Origin: Cellvibrio sp. UBA7661
Lineage (GTDB): Bacteria > Pseudomonadota > Gammaproteobacteria > Pseudomonadales > Cellvibrionaceae
DNA length: 64,000 bases
Assembly (NCBI GenBank): GCA_002483365.1
Contig: DLHT01000003.1
Span: 384,339 to 448,338 of the forward strand
Reading direction: 5' to 3'
Below are positions 18,137 to 30,864 of the stretch, in pieces. Made by a program: the position numbers and the translations under genes. Within the stretch, counting starts at the first letter, position 1, and each line of letters begins with the position of its first letter. The notes beneath the pieces were generated by a model. The model made no database searches, was not told the origin of the DNA, and saw only the letters and a list, made by a program, of their open reading frames with translations.

Positions 18137-19456
18137 ATGAAAATCCGTTTATCTGCACTGGCATTTGTCGCCAGTGCTGTCTGTGCACCTGTGCAGGCTC
18201 AAGACCCTATTAGTTTTCAGGACACTATTAACGCTCAGAACACTATTAGCTCTCAGGACACGCTCAGCCTGCAGCAAGCACTGAGCGCGAGCTTGCAGCA
18301 CAACCCGCACTTGGCGGGCTATCAATTTCGCCGCGCGGCTCTGGCCGGCGAGCACACCACTGCGGCCTTGCGACCAGAGCTGCGCCTGCAGGGCGAGCTG
18401 GAGAACGTCGCGGGTTCGGGTGAGTTATCGGGTATGGATGGCGCTGAATTTACGCTGTCGTTCACCTCCATCATTGAACTGGGCAAGCAGCGCGATGCGC
18501 GCCTTGGCGTGGTAACTGCGCGCCAGCAACAGCTGGCAACACAACAGCGCGTGGCGGTGCTGGATCTGGTCGCAGCAGTGAATTACCGCTTTATCGCCCT
18601 GCTCGCCGCGCAGGAACAGGTGCGTTTGGAGGAAGAGGCGCAGCGGCTGGCGGAGCAGTTAGTCGATAGCCTGACCAAGCGCGTCAAGGCAGGCAGTACG
18701 CCCCAGGCCAAGTTAATGCGCGCCCGCGCGGCACTGGCACGCACCAGGATCGCGCTGGAAAAATCCCGCCAGCAAGCCCGGCAGGAAGCTCTGCAATTAA
18801 GTGCTTACTGGGCTGACCCCACGCCGGACTTCACCCGCGCCAGCGGCGATTTGTTTGCACTAACTAACCCGCAAACCCTTGCCGAATGGCAAACACGCCT
18901 TGCACAGAACCCAGACGTGGCACTTTTGGGTGATGAAACCCGCCTGCGCGCGGCTGAACTGCGCAAAGCAGAAGCAGAGGGCAAGCTGGCCTTGGGCTGG
19001 AATGCCGGAGTGCGTCAGTTGCAGGCATCAAATGACACAGCGTTAGTGCTCGGCCTCAGTGTTCCATTGGCAAGCGGTAAACGCGCCAGCGGGTCGATCC
19101 AGGCCGCCCGTGCCGAACAAGATGCTGCACAATTTGCCGAAGATAGCATCAGATCGCAGCTTGAAACTCGCTTGAACCAAACCTTTGCTGCCCATCAACA
19201 AGCCTGGAGCGAGGCGCAGAGCCTGCGCGACCAGATTTTGCCGCTCATGCAAGAGGCCAGCCGCGCGACCGCCAACGCCTTTGAACAGGGGCGCTATAGC
19301 TCGCTGGAGCTGGCCATGGCACAGCGCGAACTGCTCGATGCTCGCGCCGAACTCATCAGCGCCGCCCTGCGCGCCCACCAAACCCGCATTGAACTGGAGC
19401 GCCTGACCGCGTCCGCGCCCGTTCCCTCAACCCAATCAGGGGAAACAGCCCAATGA
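18137..19456 (+). CDS. czcC: CzcC-type outer-membrane factor (TolC family)
   Basis: 439 residues from the ATG at 18137 (CAGGAAA upstream); the open frame extends to 18065 but lacks a signal there. The signal peptide ends at VQA-QD. Long alpha-helical, Ala/Gln/Arg-rich segments in two homologous halves are typical of the OEP/TolC fold (QALSASLQHNPHLAGYQF ... GRYSSLELAMAQRELLDARAEL). It forms the outer-membrane channel of a heavy-metal RND pump. Its 3' end overlaps czcB by 4 bp. A four-fold QDTIN/QNTIS-like repeat lies just after the signal peptide. Confidence 0.9.
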   Translation: MKIRLSALAFVASAVCAPVQAQDPISFQDTINAQNTISSQDTLSLQQALSASLQHNPHLAGYQFRRAALAGEHTTAALRPELRLQGELENVAGSGELSGMDGAEFTLSFTSIIELGKQRDARLGVVTARQQQLATQQRVAVLDLVAAVNYRFIALLAAQEQVRLEEEAQRLAEQLVDSLTKRVKAGSTPQAKLMRARAALARTRIALEKSRQQARQEALQLSAYWADPTPDFTRASGDLFALTNPQTLAEWQTRLAQNPDVALLGDETRLRAAELRKAEAEGKLALGWNAGVRQLQASNDTALVLGLSVPLASGKRASGSIQAARAEQDAAQFAEDSIRSQLETRLNQTFAAHQQAWSEAQSLRDQILPLMQEASRATANAFEQGRYSSLELAMAQRELLDARAELISAALRAHQTRIELERLTASAPVPSTQSGETAQ

Positions 19457-20685
19457 ACAGTCTTATCAGCACCCTTTTGTTAATTGCGAGCCTCGGCCTC
19501 TCGGCCCCACTGTTCGCCTCTGGCGATCACGGCCACGATGAACACGACGAACACCACCCCGAAGAACCCGCAAAGGGCAGCCACAATGGCCGTCTGTTGG
19601 AAGACGGCGAATTTGTGGTCGAGTTGGCGATTGTTGAGCAGGGCATACCACCCGAATACCGCGCCTGGGCAAGTGTTGATGGCAAACCGCTCAAACCGGA
19701 TGACTGGCAATTGGAAGTGGAACTCACCCGTTTGGGTGGCGAGGTCAATCGCTTTGCGTTCAAACCCGAACAGGATTTCCTGCGCGGGCAGGGCGTAGTG
19801 GAAGAGCCGCATTCGTTCGATATCAAAGTCACTGCGCGTTATCAAAACCAACGCCATGAATGGACTTATCCCTCCTATGAAGGGCGCATCGCTATGGCCG
19901 CCGACATTGCTGCAGCGTCCACTATCACCACCGCCATCGCGGCTGAAGGCGCACTGCAAGAGCGCATCAAGCTCTACGGCAATATCGTGGCCGACCCCTT
20001 GCGGCTGAGCCATATTCAAGCGCGTTATCCCGGCCTGATCCGCAGCGTCAAACCCAGCATCGGCATGCGCGTAAAAGCGGGCGAGGTGATTGCTACGGTG
20101 GAGTCCAACGAAAGCCTGCGCGAATATCCGCTGCTGTCGCCCATCGATGGCACAGTAGTCGAGCGCCACGCCAATGCCGGTGAATTTACGGCCGACCGCG
20201 TGCTGTTCAGCATCCTCGATGAGCGCGTGCTCGAACTGCATCTGCAAGCCTTTCCCACCGATGCCGCCAAGGTCAAAAACGGCCAGGCGATTGTGATCAA
20301 CGCCAATGGGCAGCAGGCACAGACCAACATTGAATACATCACCCCGCGCCACGGCGATACCCCTACGCTCGAAGTCCATGCGCCGGTGGATAACAGCGGC
20401 GGCCAGTGGGTGCCCAACCAAGCGGTTGAGGGTTGGGTAAGTGTGGCCGATACGCCCGTTGCCTTGCGCGTGGAAAACCGCGCGCTGCAAAGTTTCCGCG
20501 ATTGGCAGGTGGTGTTTATTAAAGTTGGTGACACCTATGAGATTCGCCCGCTGGAGCTTGGCCGCAGCGATGGCATTTACACCGAAGTGCTCGCTGGCTT
20601 GAACGCGGGCGATGAATATGTGGTGGAAAACGCTTACATCCTCAAAGCCGACCTGGAGAAATCCGGGGCGAGCCACGACCACTAA
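19453..20685 (+). CDS. czcB: CzcB-type periplasmic adaptor of heavy-metal RND pump
   Basis: 410 residues. A signal peptide (to about 22) is followed by a His/Asp/Glu-rich metal-binding stretch (SGDHGHDEHDEHHPEE). The membrane-fusion core includes LSHIQARYPGLIRSVKPSIG and a lipoyl-like half-motif (SPIDGTVVERHANAGEFT). The C-terminal beta part ends in a His-containing tail (SHDH). It links CzcA to CzcC. ATGA overlap with czcC; czcA starts 39 bp downstream. Confidence 0.92.
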   Translation: MNSLISTLLLIASLGLSAPLFASGDHGHDEHDEHHPEEPAKGSHNGRLLEDGEFVVELAIVEQGIPPEYRAWASVDGKPLKPDDWQLEVELTRLGGEVNRFAFKPEQDFLRGQGVVEEPHSFDIKVTARYQNQRHEWTYPSYEGRIAMAADIAAASTITTAIAAEGALQERIKLYGNIVADPLRLSHIQARYPGLIRSVKPSIGMRVKAGEVIATVESNESLREYPLLSPIDGTVVERHANAGEFTADRVLFSILDERVLELHLQAFPTDAAKVKNGQAIVINANGQQAQTNIEYITPRHGDTPTLEVHAPVDNSGGQWVPNQAVEGWVSVADTPVALRVENRALQSFRDWQVVFIKVGDTYEIRPLELGRSDGIYTEVLAGLNAGDEYVVENAYILKADLEKSGASHDH

Positions 20686-20706
20686 GCGCAGGAGCTATCA
20701 ATATGA

Positions 20707-23826
<3,120 letters not shown>

Positions 23827-23901
23827 TTTAATTCTATGTAGGTTGGGGCGAACCGAATATAAACCGCATTGGTAACCCCCAACCGACATACTTAAACCTG
23901 C

Positions 23902-25026
23902 CTACTGATACAGAATTTCAATCACTTTCCCTGCAACTCTGCCTTCTTTTTTCAATTGCCCATTAGCGACATTGGAAAGAAAAATATAGCTAATCTGGTC
24001 TTCCGGTAAACGTAAAATATCTGAGTGAAAACCATATATTTGACCTGGATGACCTATGGTTGGTTTACCTGAAATATCTTCAATTCCCAAACCATAGCCA
24101 TAGCCCACAAACGGCACAAAGCCATTGGTAAATTTATACGGTGTAGTCGCTTCTGTGTAATTGGCTTTATTTAACAGCTTTCCGTTATGGAGCGCTTCAT
24201 TCCAAATAAATAAATCATTTACCGTCGTGTATAAAGCTGCTGCGCCATTCCATGTCGTCATATTGACATTGATTGCGCGAACCGGCTTTCCCTCTTTCAT
24301 AATGTAGCCAATCGCACTGTGGGGATAGTTGATGTGATTATCGTAAAGCCCGGAATTTTTCATGCCTAACGGATCAAACAGATTTTTCTGCATATAGGTT
24401 GCAAGCGGCATGTTTGCTACTTTTTCAACTATCAACCCTAACATAAAATACCCGTTACCCGAATAAGCCCATTTTTCTCCCGGCTCAAAAAAGAGATCAT
24501 GTTTTTTGATGTACTCCATATGCACATCAGGGTCAACCGCTTGATCTAACGGAAAAGGAAATTCTTCATCTTTTTGATGATCCCAAATACCAGACGTATG
24601 ATTAAGCAAATTTCTTATCGTAATTTTTTCGCCCTGCGAAAAATCAGGAAAATACTGGATCAAGCGATCATCCAACGACAACTTTTCTTGCTCGGCTAAT
24701 TGCAAAATAGAAACTGCCGTAAATTGCTTGGTAATGGAAGCGGCTCTAAATTTTGTGTTGCTATCATTCGGCACTTTATTTTCTGCATCCGCCAAACCTA
24801 CACTGCCTTGCGCAATAATTTTTCCACCCTTAGCGATTAAATAAGAAAAGCCCGGCAAATTTGGATCGGATAATGATTGAAAATATGCCGATATTTGTTC
24901 AGCGTTATAATTATCTTTCGTTTTTGCATCAACCATAGGAGTAACTTGTTGGCTTGAGCACCCCGCTAAAATTGATATCGAAAGTAGCAACGCAAGAAAA
25001 TAACCTATACCCTGTAATGCCTTCAT
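23902..25026 (-). CDS. Lipoprotein serine beta-lactamase-like hydrolase
   Basis: 374 residues. The lipobox ISILAGC makes Cys23 the probable lipidated residue. Class C/esterase-type motifs are S97-I-T-K100 (SxxK), Y-S-G-N as the YxN equivalent (WAYSGNGYFMLG), and GHPGQ near the C-terminus as the HxG equivalent. The family includes D,D-peptidases, esterases and lactamase relatives; the substrate is unknown. Monocistronic. Confidence 0.9.
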   Translation of the reverse strand: MKALQGIGYFLALLLSISILAGCSSQQVTPMVDAKTKDNYNAEQISAYFQSLSDPNLPGFSYLIAKGGKIIAQGSVGLADAENKVPNDSNTKFRAASITKQFTAVSILQLAEQEKLSLDDRLIQYFPDFSQGEKITIRNLLNHTSGIWDHQKDEEFPFPLDQAVDPDVHMEYIKKHDLFFEPGEKWAYSGNGYFMLGLIVEKVANMPLATYMQKNLFDPLGMKNSGLYDNHINYPHSAIGYIMKEGKPVRAINVNMTTWNGAAALYTTVNDLFIWNEALHNGKLLNKANYTEATTPYKFTNGFVPFVGYGYGLGIEDISGKPTIGHPGQIYGFHSDILRLPEDQISYIFLSNVANGQLKKEGRVAGKVIEILYQ

Positions 25027-25215
25027 ATAATTTAATCCTTATAGTACTGATGCGTTAAAAATTCCTGCTGCTAATCATCACGAGTAGGAATGGCCGGTGA
25101 AAAACGATTAACCTTTAGAAACACTATTTCGGGTTTCTGTTTTGTCTTATGGTCTTTAATCTGGAAGTAGTTGCATGATGAAGACCCGGAAAGAAATGCT
25201 GTTTCTTGCTAAGCT

Positions 25216-26580
25216 TTATACGGTAGATTCCGGTTGCGTTGAATAGAACTGGTAATTATTTTTACCCTGTTGCTTCGCGCGGTACATGGCGCTGTCGGCC
25301 TGTTTCATCAGGCTTTTTTCATCGCTCGCGTCATTTGGGTAAAGGCTAATGCCAATGCTTGCTGAAATATGACAGGCCTGCTCTTCGATATAAACTTCTT
25401 CGCGTGCGGCTTGTAATATTTTCTCGGCAATTTTGGCAACGGCATCACGATTATTGGTTTCGGGCAGCAGTATCACAAATTCATCGCCGCCGAGTCGCCC
25501 GACAATATCGTTTACGCGCAAACTCTGTTTAAAACGTCGCGCCATTTCGCTTAATAGAAGATCGCCCGCATCGTGCCCCCAAGTGTCATTGATGCGCTTA
25601 AAACCATCCAGATCAATAAACAAAATGGCCAATCCACGCTGATAGCGTTGCGCCGACTGAATCGCTAAATCCACCAATTGTGAAAACATATAACGGTTGG
25701 GAAGTTGGGTCAGGCTGTCGTGGGTTGCTAAAAAATGAATGCGCTCTTCGGCGCGTTTGCGCTCACTGATGTCGCGCCCCAAACCTACCAAGCCAACGAT
25801 GTTTCCCTGCGCATCTTTAACGGGTAATTTTGTGGTTAATAACCAGCGCATCTGCCCGGTTTCTTTATTAACGGCTAATTCTTCGCGGTTAATTAAGCCT
25901 TCGCCAGTTTGCAATATGCGTTGCTCGTCATTAAAAAACTGCTGCGCCATGGCTTCGGGAAAAAAATCAAAATCATCTTTGCCGAGTAATTGCTCCGGCG
26001 TGGTGCCCATACCCCGTGCGACCGCTTCATTGGCCAATAAGAATTTGCTGTGAATATCTTTCACAAAGATGGCATCGGGCAAAGCATCTACCAGTGTGCG
26101 CATCAGGTTGCGCTCCTGCTCAAGGGCCGCACTAATCTGGCTTAACTCCGCGGTGCGTTCTGCCACTCGTTGTTCCAATGCCGCATTCAGATCGCGTGCT
26201 TGAAATTCAGCACGTTTAAATTGCGTGATATCGCGCGTGATACCAACAATACCGATGACCTTGCCCTGATCATCCAACAATGGCACCTTGGTAGTAGAGT
26301 GCCAGCGCAATTCTCCAGTTTTATAATCGCGCAGCTCTTCTTCGCGCCCCATGAGCGGTTGCCCGCTGCGCATCACCTGTTGATCATCGCTGCGGTAGGC
26401 TTGTGCTACATCGGGCGGATTCAGGTCAAAATCCGTTTTACCCAATATTTCATCGGGCGATTTAGCACCGACAATAGCGACTAGCGCCGCATTGGCATAG
26501 ATGAAACGACCCTGCTCATCCTTGGCATAGATGAGATCGAACACGTTATCGCCCAGAGTGCGGAGTAAATGACGTTCCAT
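25216..26580 (-). CDS. Diguanylate cyclase with two PAS domains
   Basis: 454 residues, no membrane segment. PAS1 spans about 5-120 and PAS2 about 165-280, joined by a coiled coil (LNAALEQRVAERTAELSQIS). The two PAS domains are closely similar (ANAALVAIVGAKSPDEILGKTDFD versus LLANEAVARGMGTTPEQLLG), suggesting internal duplication. The GGDEF domain (about 290-450) has intact GGDEF in RLGGDEFVILLP, so c-di-GMP synthesis is expected. I see no RxxD autoinhibition motif directly upstream. Cytoplasmic redox or ligand sensing is inferred. Confidence 0.93.
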   Translation of the reverse strand: MERHLLRTLGDNVFDLIYAKDEQGRFIYANAALVAIVGAKSPDEILGKTDFDLNPPDVAQAYRSDDQQVMRSGQPLMGREEELRDYKTGELRWHSTTKVPLLDDQGKVIGIVGITRDITQFKRAEFQARDLNAALEQRVAERTAELSQISAALEQERNLMRTLVDALPDAIFVKDIHSKFLLANEAVARGMGTTPEQLLGKDDFDFFPEAMAQQFFNDEQRILQTGEGLINREELAVNKETGQMRWLLTTKLPVKDAQGNIVGLVGLGRDISERKRAEERIHFLATHDSLTQLPNRYMFSQLVDLAIQSAQRYQRGLAILFIDLDGFKRINDTWGHDAGDLLLSEMARRFKQSLRVNDIVGRLGGDEFVILLPETNNRDAVAKIAEKILQAAREEVYIEEQACHISASIGISLYPNDASDEKSLMKQADSAMYRAKQQGKNNYQFYSTQPESTV

Positions 26581-26731
26581 AGAAAAATTTTTATCGCTAG
26601 AAGTGCGTCAATTTAGTGACTAGGCTTATAGTATAGGTCGCTATTAGCCGTGCACATAAATAAAACCAGACATTATGACTGGCCTTGTTGGGTGCACACC
26701 TTCCCTTGTCCTCAAACTACAGGAGTCAATC

Positions 26732-27346
26732 ATGGGCGCTACTTGTTGCCATGATGATCATGAACCTCCACACGCTCCCGATCCGAAATATCGCCGGATT
26801 TTATGGATTGCGCTGATTGTGAATGCGCTGATGTTTGTAATTGAAATTATTTTTAGCCAGCGCGCCAATTCGGTTTCGTTAATGGCGGATGCGATCGATT
26901 TTTTGGGTGATTCCGCTAACTACGGTATTAGTATTTGGGTGTTGGCGATGAGTGTGCAAACGCGCGCAAAAGCATCGCTGGTTAAGGCTGCATCCATGGG
27001 ATTTTTTGGTATTGCGGTATTAAGTCATGCTATTTGGAATGCGATTACCGGCGTGGTACCCGATGCACAGACCATGACGCTGGTTGGTTTTCTTGCACTG
27101 GTAGCGAATGTGACTGTGGCGATTTTGCTTTATGCGTATCGCAATGGCGACAGCAACATGCGTAGCGTGTGGTTGTGTACACGCAACGATGCGTTGGGCA
27201 ATATCGCCGTTATACTCGCTGCAATTGGAGTATTTGGTACAGGCACCAATTGGCCGGATTTAATTGTCGCCACCATTATGGCAAGCCTTGCGTTAACCGC
27301 ATCGGTTCAGGTAATCAAACACGCGCAAATTGAATTAAAACATTAA
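26732..27346 (+). CDS. CDF-like cation transporter
   Basis: 204 residues from the ATG at 26732, which has AGGAG 7 nt upstream. The N-terminus MGATCCHDDHEPPH carries potential metal ligands. Cation-diffusion-facilitator helices follow with MADAIDFLGDSANYG (HxxxD-type site, DxxxD form) and CTRNDALGNIAVILAAIG. The cytoplasmic C-terminal domain of classical CDFs is missing, as in the short CzcD-like subgroup. A loose dyad precedes the gene (TTCCCTTGTCC/ACTACAGGAG) and could be a MerR-type promoter, but this is uncertain. Confidence 0.85.
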   Translation: MGATCCHDDHEPPHAPDPKYRRILWIALIVNALMFVIEIIFSQRANSVSLMADAIDFLGDSANYGISIWVLAMSVQTRAKASLVKAASMGFFGIAVLSHAIWNAITGVVPDAQTMTLVGFLALVANVTVAILLYAYRNGDSNMRSVWLCTRNDALGNIAVILAAIGVFGTGTNWPDLIVATIMASLALTASVQVIKHAQIELKH

Positions 27347-27360
27347 CAATTGCATGACAT

Positions 27361-27390
27361 AAAAAACCCGGAGATGTCCGGGTTTTTTTA
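27361..27390. terminator. Bidirectional terminator between CDF and amylase genes
   Basis: AAAAACCCGGA-GATG-TCCGGGTTTTT forms an 11-bp stem with T-runs on both strands, placed between two convergent genes. Confidence 0.88.
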
Positions 27391-27418
27391 TTGCTAACTG
27401 ATTGCAAAAGTATCTGGA

Positions 27419-28831
27419 TTATTCCGGCAACCACATGCGCGCGGTGCGTGCTGGCAACGCGAAGGTATAGCTGCTGCTATTGATGTAAACCAAATTGCCG
27501 TTGGTCAACACATCGCGGTAATTACGGTACCACTTAAAGCGGCTGTTAGTGTTCACACTGAAATTTTGTTGGCTGCCGCATTTGTTAATACCCACCACAC
27601 CTTCTTCACCACGGCGAAATAAAATCGCGCAGCTGTTGTGCGCCAACACTTCCATACCTTGCCCTTGTACTGTGTTGTGGAATTTCAACATCGCGGCAAT
27701 GTGTGCCGCTTTATACGCATTTACCCAACGGTTGCTATCTGTGCCGGTGCTATCGCTAAAAATTAATGGCTTTCCACCATCGCGCCCCATGATGTAGGCG
27801 TACGCCAATTTTTCATCGGTTGCATCCATTATCCAGGCACGGAAACCACTGTTGAGTGGAATGTCGTGATTGATAGTGAAGGTGACCGCACGGAAACGGT
27901 CAATCGCTTGACCTACCGCTTGTGGATCTACCAGCGAACTCATGCTGCCGTTAAATCCAAACGCATTGCGGATGTGTTGGAACAACGGGAAGTCATAGGC
28001 GTTGTGATTGGTATCGCGCAAGTAAGGGCTGAGAAAGCGGTCAAATTCCACATTGCCTGCACCGCCGCTGGTAATGATCTCGCCAAACAAATACATATTG
28101 GTTTTGATGGTGGAGGTAAAAATTTGGTTAAGGTGATACGCCGTCATGTGTTTGGCTGCATCAATACGGAAACCTTTTACGCCCATATTTTTCAGTGCAG
28201 TTAAATAATTGCGCTGTTGCGTCACAACCCAATTGTTAGGGTTCAAATCCGGTAAACCGGTATCGCCACCACCGCCGCACATGCGCCAGTTTTGCACTTG
28301 CCACACATCGTTATAATCGCTGATGCAATTGGCAGGGTTAAAATCTCCACTGCCAAATATTCCCTGGGTTAAATCACCAAATAATTTTTGGTTGTTCCAA
28401 TAAGTCGCATTGGAATTGTACGCGCTAACCGCTGCAGTGCCGGGGAAATCTGTTGCGGCATTGCGCTCATTCGCCATGTGGTTCAGCACAATGTCTGCAT
28501 ACACAGCCACGCCTTGTGCATTTAATGCATTAACCATGGTTTGGAAACTTTGTTTGTTACCGCGCGCGTGATCAATAACGCGGATATCTTGCGGCTGATA
28601 GCGTTGCCACCATGCCGAATTGGCTGCATTAGATTTTAATGGCGGCGCAACCAATACGGCTTTGTAGCCCAAATTTTTGATTTCGGTGGCCTTGGCCGAT
28701 ACATCGCTGTAATTCCAATCGAACGCATGCAAAATCGCATCGGCACTGGCCTGTTGCACAATACCAATGCCGGTTAACGACAGGCTGATCATCGCAGCCG
28801 ATAAAAAACGTTTTAGAACCGTAGTTTTCAT
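27419..28831 (-). CDS. Secreted alpha-amylase (GH13)
   Basis: 470 residues. The signal peptide ends near ASA-DA (30). The four GH13 regions are visible: DIVLNHMAN (113-121), GFRIDAAKH with nucleophile D224, LFGEIIT with acid/base E251, and TINHDIPL with D323. No starch-binding module is visible, and the C-terminal beta domain ends at MWLPE. It would hydrolyse alpha-1,4-glucan outside the cell. It shares a bidirectional terminator with the CDF gene. Confidence 0.93.
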   Translation of the reverse strand: MKTTVLKRFLSAAMISLSLTGIGIVQQASADAILHAFDWNYSDVSAKATEIKNLGYKAVLVAPPLKSNAANSAWWQRYQPQDIRVIDHARGNKQSFQTMVNALNAQGVAVYADIVLNHMANERNAATDFPGTAAVSAYNSNATYWNNQKLFGDLTQGIFGSGDFNPANCISDYNDVWQVQNWRMCGGGGDTGLPDLNPNNWVVTQQRNYLTALKNMGVKGFRIDAAKHMTAYHLNQIFTSTIKTNMYLFGEIITSGGAGNVEFDRFLSPYLRDTNHNAYDFPLFQHIRNAFGFNGSMSSLVDPQAVGQAIDRFRAVTFTINHDIPLNSGFRAWIMDATDEKLAYAYIMGRDGGKPLIFSDSTGTDSNRWVNAYKAAHIAAMLKFHNTVQGQGMEVLAHNSCAILFRRGEEGVVGINKCGSQQNFSVNTNSRFKWYRNYRDVLTNGNLVYINSSSYTFALPARTARMWLPE

Positions 28832-29224
28832 GTGGATTCCCTCGCGGAGATTCGGGGTTGATTATGGTTATTGTGTTTTTTTGGGTAAAGCAATTCCCTC
28901 ACGCAAATGCGCATGAAAAAATCGATTCACCGGCTGGATAAATGTATCCAAAATGCAATGCTACGCAGCGTGGATCACACACTTGGCAACAAGACAGAAA
29001 TGGGTTGTAACCTTGGCTCTATCCTGAATTCTCAATCCAGAGTTATTGTTATTTCACTAACAGAGCACGCGCGCTAACAGGGGTTGTACACGCATAAGCT
29101 GCCAACTCTTTGCGGTTAATTTGCAGCCAAAATAGTTAAATCCATTTAGAGGAATTTGAAAAGTCTGCTGCATACGTATTCATACGCTTGTTATCAGTTT
29201 TATTGAATTGTGTGAATACAAAAT
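28832..29224. other. Amylase upstream region
   Basis: 393 bp without a convincing ORF. It must contain the leftward amylase promoter. GCATACGTATTC (ATACGTAT palindrome at 29172-29179) followed by TTCATACGC looks like LacI/GalR-type operator half-sites, but it lies about 340 bp from the amylase start, so the assignment is weak. No other structure was recognised. Confidence 0.35.
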
Positions 29225-29262
29225 AAAAATCCGGGAAAGAGTGCTCTTTCCCGGATTTTTTT
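29225..29262. terminator. Strong bidirectional terminator
   Basis: AAAAATCCGGGAAAGAG and CTCTTTCCCGGATTTTT form a perfect 17-bp stem with a minimal loop. It ends the leftward lipoprotein gene at 29281 and shields the amylase promoter. Confidence 0.9.
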
Positions 29263-29280
29263 ATTATCCAAAAATGTGTG

Positions 29281-30801
29281 TTATTTGATTGCACTACCGT
29301 TTATCGAGCCAGATACCAATTCAGTGACATCACCTTCAGATTCTGTTTTTATAGATACACCTGAATTTACTGTCACCCAGTTAATGTACACACTTGTAGT
29401 GGTAATGTTCGATGTTGTTGATTTAGTGTTGGTTTCAAAACGACAGGCATCAAATGTACCTGCTGGAACAGTGACGGATTCTGTGCCTTTAAAGGTGACT
29501 GTACTGTCGTAATCACTGGTGACAGTAGCAGGGAACCCCAATACTTGCACAGTTGATGTAATAGAATATTTCTGGGTGTAGCTTTCACCTGCATTCAAAT
29601 CAAAACGCTCAATACGTTCAGGCGCAATCGTCAGTGTTGAACTGGAAGCAACAGGTGCTGTGGTATCCACCTGGCTACCATAATAGCTAAAGCGTTTTGC
29701 ACTGTTATCCACTTTAAAATAATTTTTTGTGGTTGATATAGAAGGAGCATCGCCTGTTGCATGGGTTTGACTAACCGATTCAATTGCAGACTTGCCATTA
29801 AATGTCGCGCTGCCTTTAACTTCAGTATTCGATGTAAAATTAACGACTGCTCCGGTTTCGCCATCGGTAGTTTTATAGCTCAACACATTGCGATATCCCG
29901 ATGTTATCAAATCCGGGTTGAAACAGGAGGCAGCATTACCTGTGCCGCTGCCACCGCCACTGGTTTTTGGTGGAATCGAATTAAAATTCCCGTCTTTCAC
30001 CAGATTCAACAAATCCGCATAACTGGATAATGTGCTGGATGCATCTATGGCCGCTTGCAACTGGTCTAACAATTGATCCCATACATCGCCAATTTGGAAA
30101 CTGATGGTGAGCGGATCAAAATTACCTGAGGGCAAACTGTAATTTGCGTTGGTCAAAATGGTTTTCAGATTATTTTGTGCTGTTTGCAATTGGGCGCTGT
30201 CAATTTGCCAACTAGTACCTTGGAACCAGGTTGATGGAAGTTGTGTAGAAGCATTAGCAACCAACAAATCTGTTAAGGGCGTAATGTTTACCGTGCCGGA
30301 TGTTAATGCATAACTATGCAAGGTCACTGCCGGGGTGCCATCAGTAATTTGTAAAGCACAGGGAAATGATGCAAGTGGCAAGCTGCCAGAAAAAACACCT
30401 TGTGCATTAGTCGTTACAGTTTGGATAAAGCCGCTGCCGTCTGCACATTTAGCAGTGACCGTACCATTTACAATTGCCGCACCCACCGCAGCGGTTCCAC
30501 TGACAACGGCATTTGCCTGACTGCTTGCTGCTGATGAATTGGCAGGTGCACTAGAAGCCGGTGTACTTGATGCCTGCATTGAACTTGCTGCTTCACTTGA
30601 TGGTGCAACACTGGATGCTGGTGCTGAGCTTGTTGCTTCGCTTGATGGCGCAACACTGGATTCTGCTGCACTGCTCACAGCAGCAGACGATAGGGAACTA
30701 CTGGAAGAAGTCATCGGTTTTTTCTTGTTATCGTCACCGCCACATCCAACCAGTAGCAAACCGACAAGAACACCAACTAACGAACTTATATTAACTCTCA
30801 T
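29281..30801 (-). CDS. Large Ser/Ala-rich lipoprotein, unknown function
   Basis: 506 residues. The lipobox LLLVGC places the lipidated Cys at about residue 20. It is followed by DDNKKK and a 70-residue Ser/Ala/Pro linker (imperfect ASSAPASSVAPSSEA repeats), as in cellvibrio cell-surface proteins. The next domain (about 95-180, VVSGTAAVGAAIVNGTVTAKC ... LTPLTDLL-like) resembles carboxypeptidase-regulatory beta-sandwich modules. The C-terminal half (about 290-500) is Thr/Ser-rich beta structure. No catalytic motif was recognised. Surface-exposed binding or structural role inferred. Confidence 0.75.
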   Translation of the reverse strand: MRVNISSLVGVLVGLLLVGCGGDDNKKKPMTSSSSSLSSAAVSSAAESSVAPSSEATSSAPASSVAPSSEAASSMQASSTPASSAPANSSAASSQANAVVSGTAAVGAAIVNGTVTAKCADGSGFIQTVTTNAQGVFSGSLPLASFPCALQITDGTPAVTLHSYALTSGTVNITPLTDLLVANASTQLPSTWFQGTSWQIDSAQLQTAQNNLKTILTNANYSLPSGNFDPLTISFQIGDVWDQLLDQLQAAIDASSTLSSYADLLNLVKDGNFNSIPPKTSGGGSGTGNAASCFNPDLITSGYRNVLSYKTTDGETGAVVNFTSNTEVKGSATFNGKSAIESVSQTHATGDAPSISTTKNYFKVDNSAKRFSYYGSQVDTTAPVASSSTLTIAPERIERFDLNAGESYTQKYSITSTVQVLGFPATVTSDYDSTVTFKGTESVTVPAGTFDACRFETNTKSTTSNITTTSVYINWVTVNSGVSIKTESEGDVTELVSGSINGSAIK

Positions 30802-30864
30802 GATGCATTTTCCTATTCAGCGATTGAGTGAGTAGGTCAGCATCATGCAGCGTTTGATTTTTTA

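Noticed and set aside
18220..18265. CRISPR-like short repeats after the CzcC signal peptide
   Set aside because: They encode repeated QDTIS/QNTIS-like peptides within a gene; there are no spacers of regular length.
19480..20682. Long minus-strand open frame (400 codons) opposite czcB
   Set aside because: It mirrors czcB exactly, has no RBS or family features, and comes from the GC-biased codon use of the plus-strand gene.
26690..26731. MerR-type operator before the CDF gene
   Set aside because: The dyad arms agree only partly and no MerR gene is adjacent; not enough to list as a site.
30539..30835. Plus-strand frames across the lipoprotein Ser/Ala linker
   Set aside because: They are repeat-derived shadows of the linker codons and lack any start context.
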